Shown in pieces: positions 17,139 to 24,118 of a stretch of 33,161 nt of DNA. A program made the position numbers and the translations under genes. Numbering within the stretch: the stretch's first letter is position 1; the number at the start of each line of letters is the position of its first letter. The notes under the pieces were generated by a model. It saw only the letters and a list, made by a program, of their open reading frames with translations, did not search any database and was not told where the DNA came from. The DNA lies in NCBI GenBank assembly GCA_013285645.1, contig JABDHJ010000028.1, forward strand, positions 1-33,161, in the 5' to 3' direction. Source of the stretch: Verrucomicrobiota bacterium (GTDB lineage: Bacteria > Verrucomicrobiota > Verrucomicrobiia > Methylacidiphilales > UBA1321).

Positions 17139-17636
17139 ATGAAAATTCCCACTGTGCAGCACGACCTCAAACTGTTCATCGACGACGCGGTCATCACGGT
17201 CTTCGACACCATGCTTGCCATGGAGCTTCATCCCTCCGATCGCGGGGCCCATTTCAAGTCCGATGAAACGCAGGTCATCGGCATGGTCGGCCTCGCTGGA
17301 GGCGTGACCGCGGTCGTCTGCCTGAGAGTCACCCAGACGCTCGCGTGTCGTTTGGCGGAAGCCATGATGGGAATCGGACCGGACGCCGTGCCCTCGGAAA
17401 GCGATGTCAACGATGTCATCGGCGAGTTGACCAACATTTCCGCCGGAAAACTCAAGTCATGCTTCCGCAATCCGGGACAGACCTGCAGCCTCTCGCTCCC
17501 CACCATCACGCGAGGCCGCTCAATCGAAATGGAATCGATGAGCGGAACGGAACGTCACAGCTTCACGTTTCATTACGGCGATGAAACCGTCGTGGTCGAA
17601 TTTTATTCACTCACCAAGGAGAAAAATCTTTTATGA
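17139..17636 (+). CDS. cheX: CheX-type CheY-phosphate phosphatase
   Basis: A 165-residue protein with the CheC/CheX/FliY-type fold. The phosphatase signature E-x-x-N is present once, E96 and N99 in VIGELTNISAGKLK, preceded by a strand-rich segment (MVGLAGGVTAVVCLRV). A single active site in a protein of about 160 residues fits CheX rather than CheC, which usually has two. It would dephosphorylate CheY-P; the cluster has no CheZ or CheD, so this is the likely signal-termination enzyme. It overlaps the following CheY gene by 4 bases, pointing to that receiver as its substrate. Confidence 0.85.
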   Translation: MKIPTVQHDLKLFIDDAVITVFDTMLAMELHPSDRGAHFKSDETQVIGMVGLAGGVTAVVCLRVTQTLACRLAEAMMGIGPDAVPSESDVNDVIGELTNISAGKLKSCFRNPGQTCSLSLPTITRGRSIEMESMSGTERHSFTFHYGDETVVVEFYSLTKEKNLL

Positions 17637-18043
17637 AAACACCCCGCATCCTGCTCGTGGACGACAGCAAGGCAACCCGCGCCATCGTGGCCAAAATGCT
17701 CAATACCTGTGAGTGCGAAATTTTGGAAGCGGCCAACGGGGCACTGGGCCTTGAGGCCGCCCGTCAAAATCATCCCGACTTGATCATCCTCGATATGACG
17801 ATGCCAGTGATGAACGGCGTGGAAACGCTCCAAGCCCTCCAGGCTGACGAAACCTTGAAAAGTATTCCCGTCATCATGCTCACCGCCAATTCCAATCCCG
17901 AGGAAATGGAACAGATGAAAGCCCTCGGCGCGACGGACTACATCACCAAAACGCAAAAACCGCGAATCATTCTGGACCGCGCCATCGCTCTCATCGGACT
18001 CCAAGCGAAGCCCGAGGCACCTGCCGTCACCGCCTCGATCTGA
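17633..18043 (+). CDS. CheY-type response regulator (second copy)
   Basis: A 136-residue single receiver. D10-D11, phospho-acceptor D54 in IILDMTMPVMNGVETL, the switch threonine in MLTANS and a lysine in YITKTQKP are present. The region after the last helix carries a short proline/alanine tail. Together with the other cheY it gives the cluster two free receivers beside the two REC-PATAN proteins and CheB, i.e. five receiver domains competing for two phospho-histidine sources. One of the two may be a phosphate sink; the sequence does not say which. Translation is coupled to cheX through the ATGA overlap. Confidence 0.91.
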   Translation: MKTPRILLVDDSKATRAIVAKMLNTCECEILEAANGALGLEAARQNHPDLIILDMTMPVMNGVETLQALQADETLKSIPVIMLTANSNPEEMEQMKALGATDYITKTQKPRIILDRAIALIGLQAKPEAPAVTASI

Positions 18044-18080
18044 AACACGCGTTTCCTTCGCAGAGCCTTGAATTTATTAC

Positions 18081-18103
18081 GAGACCTCAGGGCATGTGGT
18101 CTC
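18081..18103. other. Inverted repeat in the che-cluster gap
   Basis: GAGACC and GGTCTC form a perfect 6-base stem with an 11-base loop in the 104-base gap between the second cheY and the last PATAN gene. No T-run follows, so termination is doubtful; it could be a regulator site or chance. Confidence 0.25.
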
Positions 18104-18147
18104 AAAGCTGCTTGGAGAAAAATGTTCCGTTTCATCTATAAAATAAT

Positions 18148-18828
18148 ATGCCCATTGTCGGAAATCTTTCCGAATTTCCCCTGCCAGAAGTTCTGCTTCT
18201 CATAGGAATCCGGACCGGTCGCTTGCGTTTACTGGACGTACCCGAATTCGGAGTTCTCGACATCGATATTTCTGAAGGCGAAGTCCAAAACATGCACATG
18301 GGCGCCAGCACTTTCAATGAGGCTGGAAAGATGCTCGATAAACTCAGCGCCATCGTGCAAAGCCAAAGCGGTATGTTCGAGTTCCGGCTGACTCCGGTTT
18401 CCCTGGTGCCCCGTGCGCAGGCCCTCAGCATTCACGATCTCGCCATCAAACTGGTCTGTCATGTCGATGAACAGACCGCCCAACAATTGGTGGACTTGAC
18501 CGTCGAGCAACGGCACCGGCTGATTATTCCCCAGCCGGAAATCTGGGTGGAACCCGAGCTCAATCAATTCTTTCAAGATGCGCTCCCCCTATTGACCGCC
18601 GGCGTTTCCCAAGATGACGTGGCGCGACATTTGGGAATGGATCCGGGCCTGGTTTATAAACATCTGACCCACCTTCGTTTATTGGGTTTGACCGAACTGC
18701 TCGCGGGAAAGGCAACCGTTCAGGAGGTGGAAGAAGTCAAACCACCTCAAGACATGCTGCACAAAAGCACCGTCTTCATCCGTGCCGCCCAGATAAAGGA
18801 ACGGATACGACAACTCTCATCAGGATAG
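18148..18828 (+). CDS. PATAN/DUF4388 domain protein with possible winged-helix C-terminus
   Basis: A 226-residue soluble protein without a receiver domain. Residues 1-115 match the DUF4388/PATAN pattern seen in the two regulators upstream (GNLSEFPLPEVLLLIGIRTG, then VLDIDISEGEVQNMHMGAST and an AGKMLDKL helix). Residues about 145-195 resemble a winged helix (LTAGVSQDDVARHLGMDPGL, then THLRLLGLTELL), so DNA binding is possible but unproven. It follows the second cheY after 104 bases on the same strand and is followed by a terminator-like hairpin, so it is probably the last gene of the chemosensory cluster. Its role may be as a downstream protein partner of the REC-PATAN regulators. Confidence 0.75.
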   Translation: MPIVGNLSEFPLPEVLLLIGIRTGRLRLLDVPEFGVLDIDISEGEVQNMHMGASTFNEAGKMLDKLSAIVQSQSGMFEFRLTPVSLVPRAQALSIHDLAIKLVCHVDEQTAQQLVDLTVEQRHRLIIPQPEIWVEPELNQFFQDALPLLTAGVSQDDVARHLGMDPGLVYKHLTHLRLLGLTELLAGKATVQEVEEVKPPQDMLHKSTVFIRAAQIKERIRQLSSG

Positions 18829-18916
18829 TCTCGATCATTTTAAATAATCGCGCACATGAAGCGGTTTGCCTTCGGTCGGGTGGCCCGGGATGCGGAGGCT
18901 TGGCGGAGCAACAGGA

Positions 18917-18971
18917 AGCGAGCGTCTAGTCAACCAACCACGCTCCGCTCTCTTTTCCTTTGTTTTCTTTG
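18917..18971 (+). terminator. Probable intrinsic terminator of the chemosensory cluster
   Basis: AGCGAGCGT (18917-18925) pairs with ACGCTCCGCT (18940-18949) over nine base pairs with a single bulged C and a 14-base loop, followed by a T-rich stretch up to 18971. It lies between the last PATAN gene and the adenylate cyclase, suggesting separate transcription. The interrupted T-run lowers confidence. Confidence 0.55.
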
Positions 18972-18999
18972 AAGAGACCGCTTGCTACGCTCTGGCGGC

Positions 19000-21252
19000 A
19001 TGTTTGAGCAACCACCCGCTTGGATCGCCTGGGGCCGGGCGCACTCTTACCAGATTCTCGCGCCGCTGGTAGCTCTTCTCATTGTGGCGATCTTTGCGCA
19101 GACGCCGCTTTACGATCTGGTAGAGAACTCGACTGTAAACCTTCGAATCCGTGCCCGGGCCCCTTACGATCCTCCGGCAGATCCCCGGTTGGTCTTCGTC
19201 GGAATTGATCGGCAGTCCCTCGATTATCTTGGCGCATGGCCATGGCCCCGAACGCTGATCGCCGATTTTCTGAAAACGATCGTTCTGGCCGGAGCCAAGC
19301 CCCATGTCATCGCCTTCGACGTTCTGTTTTCCGATGACTACGACAAGTTTCACGATCTTCAGTCCAGATCGGGTGCCAATTACGACGACATTCTGGCTGA
19401 TGCCGTCGGGTTAATGCCTAATTCCATCGTGATCACGGGCGCGATGAGCCTCAAGCTCCAGAATAAAGGGGCCGATGCAGCGGATGCCGCCAAGACCAAG
19501 TTGGAATTGGCTCAAGAAAGCATGACGTTCCCCTTTACCAATATCCAGGGAGATTACAGAAAAATCGAGGGTTCCGACATGGCAAGCTTTCCGGTTCCGG
19601 CTCTCCGAAAGGTCAGTATTTTTGGCTTTGCCAATGATGCCACAACTTCTGCTGACGGTATCCGGCGCACCGTTCCCTTTCTCGTTCGGGTACAAGATAA
19701 AATCTACCCTTCTCTATCATTGCAAGTTCTCTGCCAGATGCTGAGCGTAGATCCTGATAAGGTTCAAATTCGTGTCGGTCGTGATGTGACATTGACCGAT
19801 ATCTCCGGAAAAAAATGGACCATTCCAATTGATGAAAAAGGCCAGTACACCGTCAACTATCGACGCAAAGAGGCTTTTCAGGAAAATAATCTCTCCTTTT
19901 TCTGGCTTTTCAAAAACCTGCAAAATAGCGAGTCGGGAACTCCGCTTCCCAAGGCTTGTGATATCGATAAAAAGGTAATTTTTATCGGAGAGGACAACGA
20001 CGGACTTACTGACATGGGGCCAAGTCCCTATGAAGGCCGAAGCGCACTTCCGTATGTTCACCTCGATGCCATCAATAATGTCCTTCGTCACGACTACCTG
20101 ACTATTGTCCCGCAATTCTGGGTAATCCTCGGCTGGTGTCTGGTCACGTGGGGAACTCTCTTTCGTCTTCAACAATCAATTCTGGTCGAGGCTGTCATTC
20201 TTCCCCTTGCGGTAACGATTCTTTATGTCGCAATCGCCTTCGCCATCTTCGGTTCCTGGAGCATCCAGATTGCGTTGGCCTGGCCGGTCATCAGTTACAT
20301 GACCGTTTGTTTCGGGGCCATTGTCCTGCGCTGGCGCGACGAATCGCGGGGACGACGGGAACTCCGCGGAATTTTCTCCCGCATGATTTCTCCCGACCTG
20401 ATGAATCATCTTCTGGAGAATCCATCGAGCCTGAAACTCGGCGGTTCCAAGCGCGCCGTGACAATTTTATTTTCAGACATCCGCGATTACACCTCCATCA
20501 GCGAAGGGCTCGACGAAGAGGAACTCGTCCGACAATTGAACGAGTACTTCGAACGCATGGTCAACTGCGTGCTGGAATGCGGAGGCCGAATCGACAAATT
20601 CATTGGCGATGCCGTCATGGCCATGTGGGGAGACTTGGCCGCTCTTAGTCGTGGAAATGAGCAGGACGCCAGAAATGCCGTCCGCGCCGCGCTCCGGATG
20701 CGACGGGAATTGTTGGTGTTAAATACTGAGCGGATGGCAGCCAATCTCAAGCCCCTGCGCATTGGCATCGGATTGAATCATGGTCAGGTCGTGGCGGGCC
20801 AGATTGGCTCCAGCAGCAAGTCCGAGTTTACAGTGATGGGCGACGCCGTGAATGTCGCCTCGCGACTGGAAAGTCTCACCAAGGAATTCCGCACCGACCT
20901 CGCCATCGGGGAGTCCGTCCTCCCTCTTCTTGGCAACGGCTTTCTCACCCGCCGCCTCGGCGTTATCCAATTAATGGGCAAGACCACCCCGACACTTGTT
21001 TATGAAGTTTTGGCCGAACGGACCGACTTATCTCTCTCCACCATGAAGGAAGAGACGGTGGCCCGATATGAACACGCCCTCGACCTTTTCTTCGCCCGGC
21101 GCTTCACCGAGGCGGAGGCCGAGTTTGCCGCTTGTGAGGTTCTTCATCCCGGCGATTATTGCGTGGAACGTTATTGGCAGGCGTGCCGCACCTTTATCCA
21201 TACCCCTCCCCGGGCCGATTGGAACGGACGAATCGTGATGGAAAGCAAATAG
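19000..21252 (+). CDS. CHASE2-domain class III adenylate cyclase
   Basis: A 750-residue membrane protein; the ATG at 19000 is preferred to a TTG six codons upstream. One N-terminal membrane helix (about 18-37) leads into a periplasmic CHASE2 sensor domain (about 40-340, with VGIDRQSLDYLGAWPWPRT), then three membrane helices (about 371-445), then a short linker and the cyclase domain (about 484-670). Catalytic features are present: metal-binding D493 in LFSDIRDYTS and D537 in FIGDAVMAMWG, adenine-recognising K533, and the transition-state N/R pair in MGDAVNVASRLES. It should make cAMP from ATP in response to an extracytoplasmic signal. The C-terminal 75 residues look like a short helical repeat (TPR-like). 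It is transcribed towards the secretion genes, separated from the che cluster by a likely terminator. Confidence 0.92.
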   Translation: MFEQPPAWIAWGRAHSYQILAPLVALLIVAIFAQTPLYDLVENSTVNLRIRARAPYDPPADPRLVFVGIDRQSLDYLGAWPWPRTLIADFLKTIVLAGAKPHVIAFDVLFSDDYDKFHDLQSRSGANYDDILADAVGLMPNSIVITGAMSLKLQNKGADAADAAKTKLELAQESMTFPFTNIQGDYRKIEGSDMASFPVPALRKVSIFGFANDATTSADGIRRTVPFLVRVQDKIYPSLSLQVLCQMLSVDPDKVQIRVGRDVTLTDISGKKWTIPIDEKGQYTVNYRRKEAFQENNLSFFWLFKNLQNSESGTPLPKACDIDKKVIFIGEDNDGLTDMGPSPYEGRSALPYVHLDAINNVLRHDYLTIVPQFWVILGWCLVTWGTLFRLQQSILVEAVILPLAVTILYVAIAFAIFGSWSIQIALAWPVISYMTVCFGAIVLRWRDESRGRRELRGIFSRMISPDLMNHLLENPSSLKLGGSKRAVTILFSDIRDYTSISEGLDEEELVRQLNEYFERMVNCVLECGGRIDKFIGDAVMAMWGDLAALSRGNEQDARNAVRAALRMRRELLVLNTERMAANLKPLRIGIGLNHGQVVAGQIGSSSKSEFTVMGDAVNVASRLESLTKEFRTDLAIGESVLPLLGNGFLTRRLGVIQLMGKTTPTLVYEVLAERTDLSLSTMKEETVARYEHALDLFFARRFTEAEAEFAACEVLHPGDYCVERYWQACRTFIHTPPRADWNGRIVMESK

Positions 21253-21268
21253 TCAGACGTTTGATCTG

Positions 21269-21497
21269 TAGCAGCGGTCTATGACCGCCGCGCCTTTTCT
21301 CGATGGTAGCCGCCGCAGGCCCGGCGGCGGTGCCTTCCCTCCGTGATAGCCATCGTACCTCGGTTGGTAGCCGCCGCTGTCCCCAGCGGCGGAAGCCTTC
21401 CCTCCGAGGTAGCCATCGACCGCCGGGCGACGGTCGGACGGGCCGACCCGCGCTCGACGATCTCGGGCTACCCAAAAGCCGAACTGAGCTTCGGGAA
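21269..21497. repeat. REP-like palindromic repeat cluster, copy 2
   Basis: The gap between the convergent cyclase and TpsB genes is built of head-to-tail units of the form GGTAGC, GC-rich hairpin, GCCTTYYCTC, at about 21269-21302, 21302-21341, 21342-21362 (truncated), 21363-21404 and 21406-21497. Clear stems include GCGGTC-TAT-GACCGC (21274-21288) and GCCGCTG/CAGCGGC near 21372-21390. The last unit shares 28 identical bases with 4205-4232 and is similar along about 90 bases to 29500-29589. Such hairpins could stop transcription from both sides. No gene is visible. Confidence 0.78.
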
Positions 21498-21526
21498 GTT
21501 ATCTCCAGGAAATAAACGGAAATATC

Positions 21527-24115
21527 CTAAAAGAAATAATAACTCAATCCGCCCGTGAACAAATTAGTGCCCAGCCCATTGATATTATAGACCACGTGAA
21601 CCGAAGGAGAAACTCCCGGAACGGTCGCCTTGGCCGATCCATTGGCATCGATGTACTGGTACTTATAGTCAAGCGTCAGTGCCAGGTGGGGGTTCAGGAA
21701 GTATTCCAACCCCGCAACCCCGGCGGCGCAGAAAGCCCCCGCATCAAACGCCTTGTTGAAATGTCCTGTGGCAGAACCCAATCCGGGAATGGTCGTGTCC
21801 AGGTTAATCTGGCTGTTGTCCCCATGCAGGTAAGTGCCTCCAACCCCAAAGCCCACGTAGGGACGGAAATTACCCAGGTTAAATTTGACCTTCGGTTCCA
21901 CCATCAAATTGTAAGTGTTCAAGTTCGCACTCAACGTGCTGCCGTTGTACGCGGGGGTCGAGGATCGGGTCTCGTACTTGTAGCCGGACCAAAACGTATC
22001 GAAGTCCACCGCCGGCATCAGCCACGGAACGGATTCCGAGAATTCCCTCCACGTATATCCCGTGCGAAAACCAGCCACGCCGCCCATTTTATTTTCCTGG
22101 CTGGCAGTGAGACTATTGGGACTTACCCTGGCTGGCGCATTGGGCGCGACCATGGTGGCCGTGCTGTTTTGTAATCCTGTAACGCCTCCGTAGAGATTCA
22201 CATTAAAGCCGACCCCATTGTTGGCGAAATCGTTCGCATTGACGAAAGACGGTGATGCATCGAATTCCTTCGAGTCCCCGATATCCTTCGCATCCTTCTT
22301 CTCGCTCAACAGGTGCTCGGAATTGTCATCGGAGGCGCCGGGCAACGCGCAAACCAAACCGACGTGGGCCCGCGAAGTCTGGCCCGGCTCAAAGCCCGTG
22401 TTGATCAGTTGAAAACCGTAGTCGAAGCGGAAGGTCATGTAAGGCGTGATCGCGTAACGAAGCCCCGGCCCGACGCCAAGCAAACCCGGACCGGGATAGA
22501 TCGCATTCGGATCCGGATTGTGCTGCCAAGCGTTACCGTAATCGACAAATGCAAGGAATTGAAGTTGATCGTCCGCCTTGGAGATTCCGACCAAGTTACC
22601 GAGGCTGATGGCCGGTGTTTCGATTTCGGATGAAATAAAGAACCCGTTGTCGCCGTTGACTTCGCGCTCATCGTAACCGCGCACCGTATCGTAACCACCC
22701 AGGCCGATCTGCTCACTCGAAAGCAGGTTCTGGTCGGAGAACTGCAATTCGGCCCGCTCTATCGAGGTGAAATTCCACGGCAATTTTGTCACGCGCTGGA
22801 CGTTCAAATTTCCGTAAACATAGTTAGGTTTCGCTCCGAAACTCAACGACTGATAAGCCTCCGTCGAATTAGCACCAGTAATTCCTCCGGGGCTGAGGTA
22901 TGCCATGACGCTGCCAGTAGTTGTCCCGTAGGGATCGATATAAGAGGCTTGGTATCCGACAACAAACTGGGCCGTGTTGGCATAGGTATTGGAGAAAACG
23001 GGGATGCCTCCGAAGGCCAGATTGTTGTTGCTCGACTTAAAGTCAAATCCGCCAACCAACGATTGCGTCATATGAAGCGGCGCGCGCAACGGCACTTCAT
23101 AGCGGAGACTAGCCTGCCAACTTGACCCGCCGCTGTGAAACGGCGTTCCCAAAGGTCCGGGAACATTCGCGGTCGCCTGCCCGTAGTTGCCGTAAATGGT
23201 GAGGATATGCCGCCAGGGGAGTGGTATCACCAGCGAACCCGATTGGGCGGTGAACTCATTGCTGTCCCCCGCAGTCGAAAATTGATAGGACAATTGTTCC
23301 CCGAGTCCGAAAAGATCGCCGTAATTAAAGCCGGTAAAATAGCGATTATTCCCGGTGAACTCGTTGCCCGCGTCATCCATCCCCGCGTAGAAGCGGGCCG
23401 GAAAACGATCCTTGGTTTTCACGGTGATATCGGTGAGACCGGGCGTGTCGCCGGGGCCGAAGACAAGATCCGATTGATGAAAGGGATTCTGGTTCATCCA
23501 ATCGAGATCGGTCCGAAGAAGTTCACCGCTGATCGGGTCACCCGGATGCACGCGCAGTTCCTGGCGTAAATCGTCGTTGGAGAACCATTGCGCCCCGGTC
23601 GCCTTGACCTGCCCGACACGCCCCTCCGCCACTACGATCTGCAGGTAGCCGTTGGTGACGTTCTGTTGCGGCACGAAAACATTCACGATGGGACGGTCGT
23701 GCTCGCGATAATAGCCGACCACCGCGCTGGTTATTTGATCGAGGGAATCCATCGTGACCGGCTGACCGAGATAGGGCTGGAGGATCGCCTGGAAATCGCT
23801 CCGGCTCGCAAACGGGACATCGCCCGGAACAATTTGTTGTTTGCTGCTGAAGCCCTGGACCTGGACTTCCTTGACCTCCGAGACAAACCGTATCCCGTTC
23901 AGTTTACTGGCGACGACGACATTGTTTTTCGCGGCACGCCGTGCCTTTTCGGCAGCCGAAAGATTCGGTATAATGCGACCGGGAGGAGGGGTCGGAGGCT
24001 GTTGGGGAGCCACCTGTTGAAAAGTCTGCGCCTGCACGGTCCACGCTCCGCTCAAGATAAGCCCTGCCAGGCAACATCCACTCGTCCGCTTGATCCGCGA
24101 TAAGAACCGTTTCAT
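21527..24115 (-). CDS. TpsB (FhaC/ShlB-type) outer-membrane transporter fused to a second C-terminal beta-barrel
   Basis: An 862-residue outer-membrane protein. Residues 1-29 are a signal peptide (cleavage after VQA). Residues about 70-165 form the first POTRA domain and about 165-240 the second (WFSNDDLRQELRVHPGDPIS), followed by the transporter barrel to about 615, with the family's lid-loop signature VRGY in GGYDTVRGYDEREVNG near residue 475. FhaC-like proteins end there at about 560-590 residues. Here a linker rich in Asp/Glu/Lys (about 620-640) leads to a further domain (about 640-862) with the pattern of an 8-stranded OmpA/opacity-type barrel (GFNVNLYGGVTGL, FRPYVGFGVGGTYLHG, LALTLDYKYQYID) ending in SYYFF, the aromatic C-terminus recognised by BAM. 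It secretes the TpsA product encoded 3 bases upstream. Confidence 0.9.
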   Translation of the reverse strand: MKRFLSRIKRTSGCCLAGLILSGAWTVQAQTFQQVAPQQPPTPPPGRIIPNLSAAEKARRAAKNNVVVASKLNGIRFVSEVKEVQVQGFSSKQQIVPGDVPFASRSDFQAILQPYLGQPVTMDSLDQITSAVVGYYREHDRPIVNVFVPQQNVTNGYLQIVVAEGRVGQVKATGAQWFSNDDLRQELRVHPGDPISGELLRTDLDWMNQNPFHQSDLVFGPGDTPGLTDITVKTKDRFPARFYAGMDDAGNEFTGNNRYFTGFNYGDLFGLGEQLSYQFSTAGDSNEFTAQSGSLVIPLPWRHILTIYGNYGQATANVPGPLGTPFHSGGSSWQASLRYEVPLRAPLHMTQSLVGGFDFKSSNNNLAFGGIPVFSNTYANTAQFVVGYQASYIDPYGTTTGSVMAYLSPGGITGANSTEAYQSLSFGAKPNYVYGNLNVQRVTKLPWNFTSIERAELQFSDQNLLSSEQIGLGGYDTVRGYDEREVNGDNGFFISSEIETPAISLGNLVGISKADDQLQFLAFVDYGNAWQHNPDPNAIYPGPGLLGVGPGLRYAITPYMTFRFDYGFQLINTGFEPGQTSRAHVGLVCALPGASDDNSEHLLSEKKDAKDIGDSKEFDASPSFVNANDFANNGVGFNVNLYGGVTGLQNSTATMVAPNAPARVSPNSLTASQENKMGGVAGFRTGYTWREFSESVPWLMPAVDFDTFWSGYKYETRSSTPAYNGSTLSANLNTYNLMVEPKVKFNLGNFRPYVGFGVGGTYLHGDNSQINLDTTIPGLGSATGHFNKAFDAGAFCAAGVAGLEYFLNPHLALTLDYKYQYIDANGSAKATVPGVSPSVHVVYNINGLGTNLFTGGLSYYFF

Positions 24116-24118
24116 ACC

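Noticed and set aside
21303-21558. Short plus-strand frames in the cyclase-TpsB gap
   Set aside because: They consist of translated palindromic repeat units, and repeated copies elsewhere do not keep a common frame.
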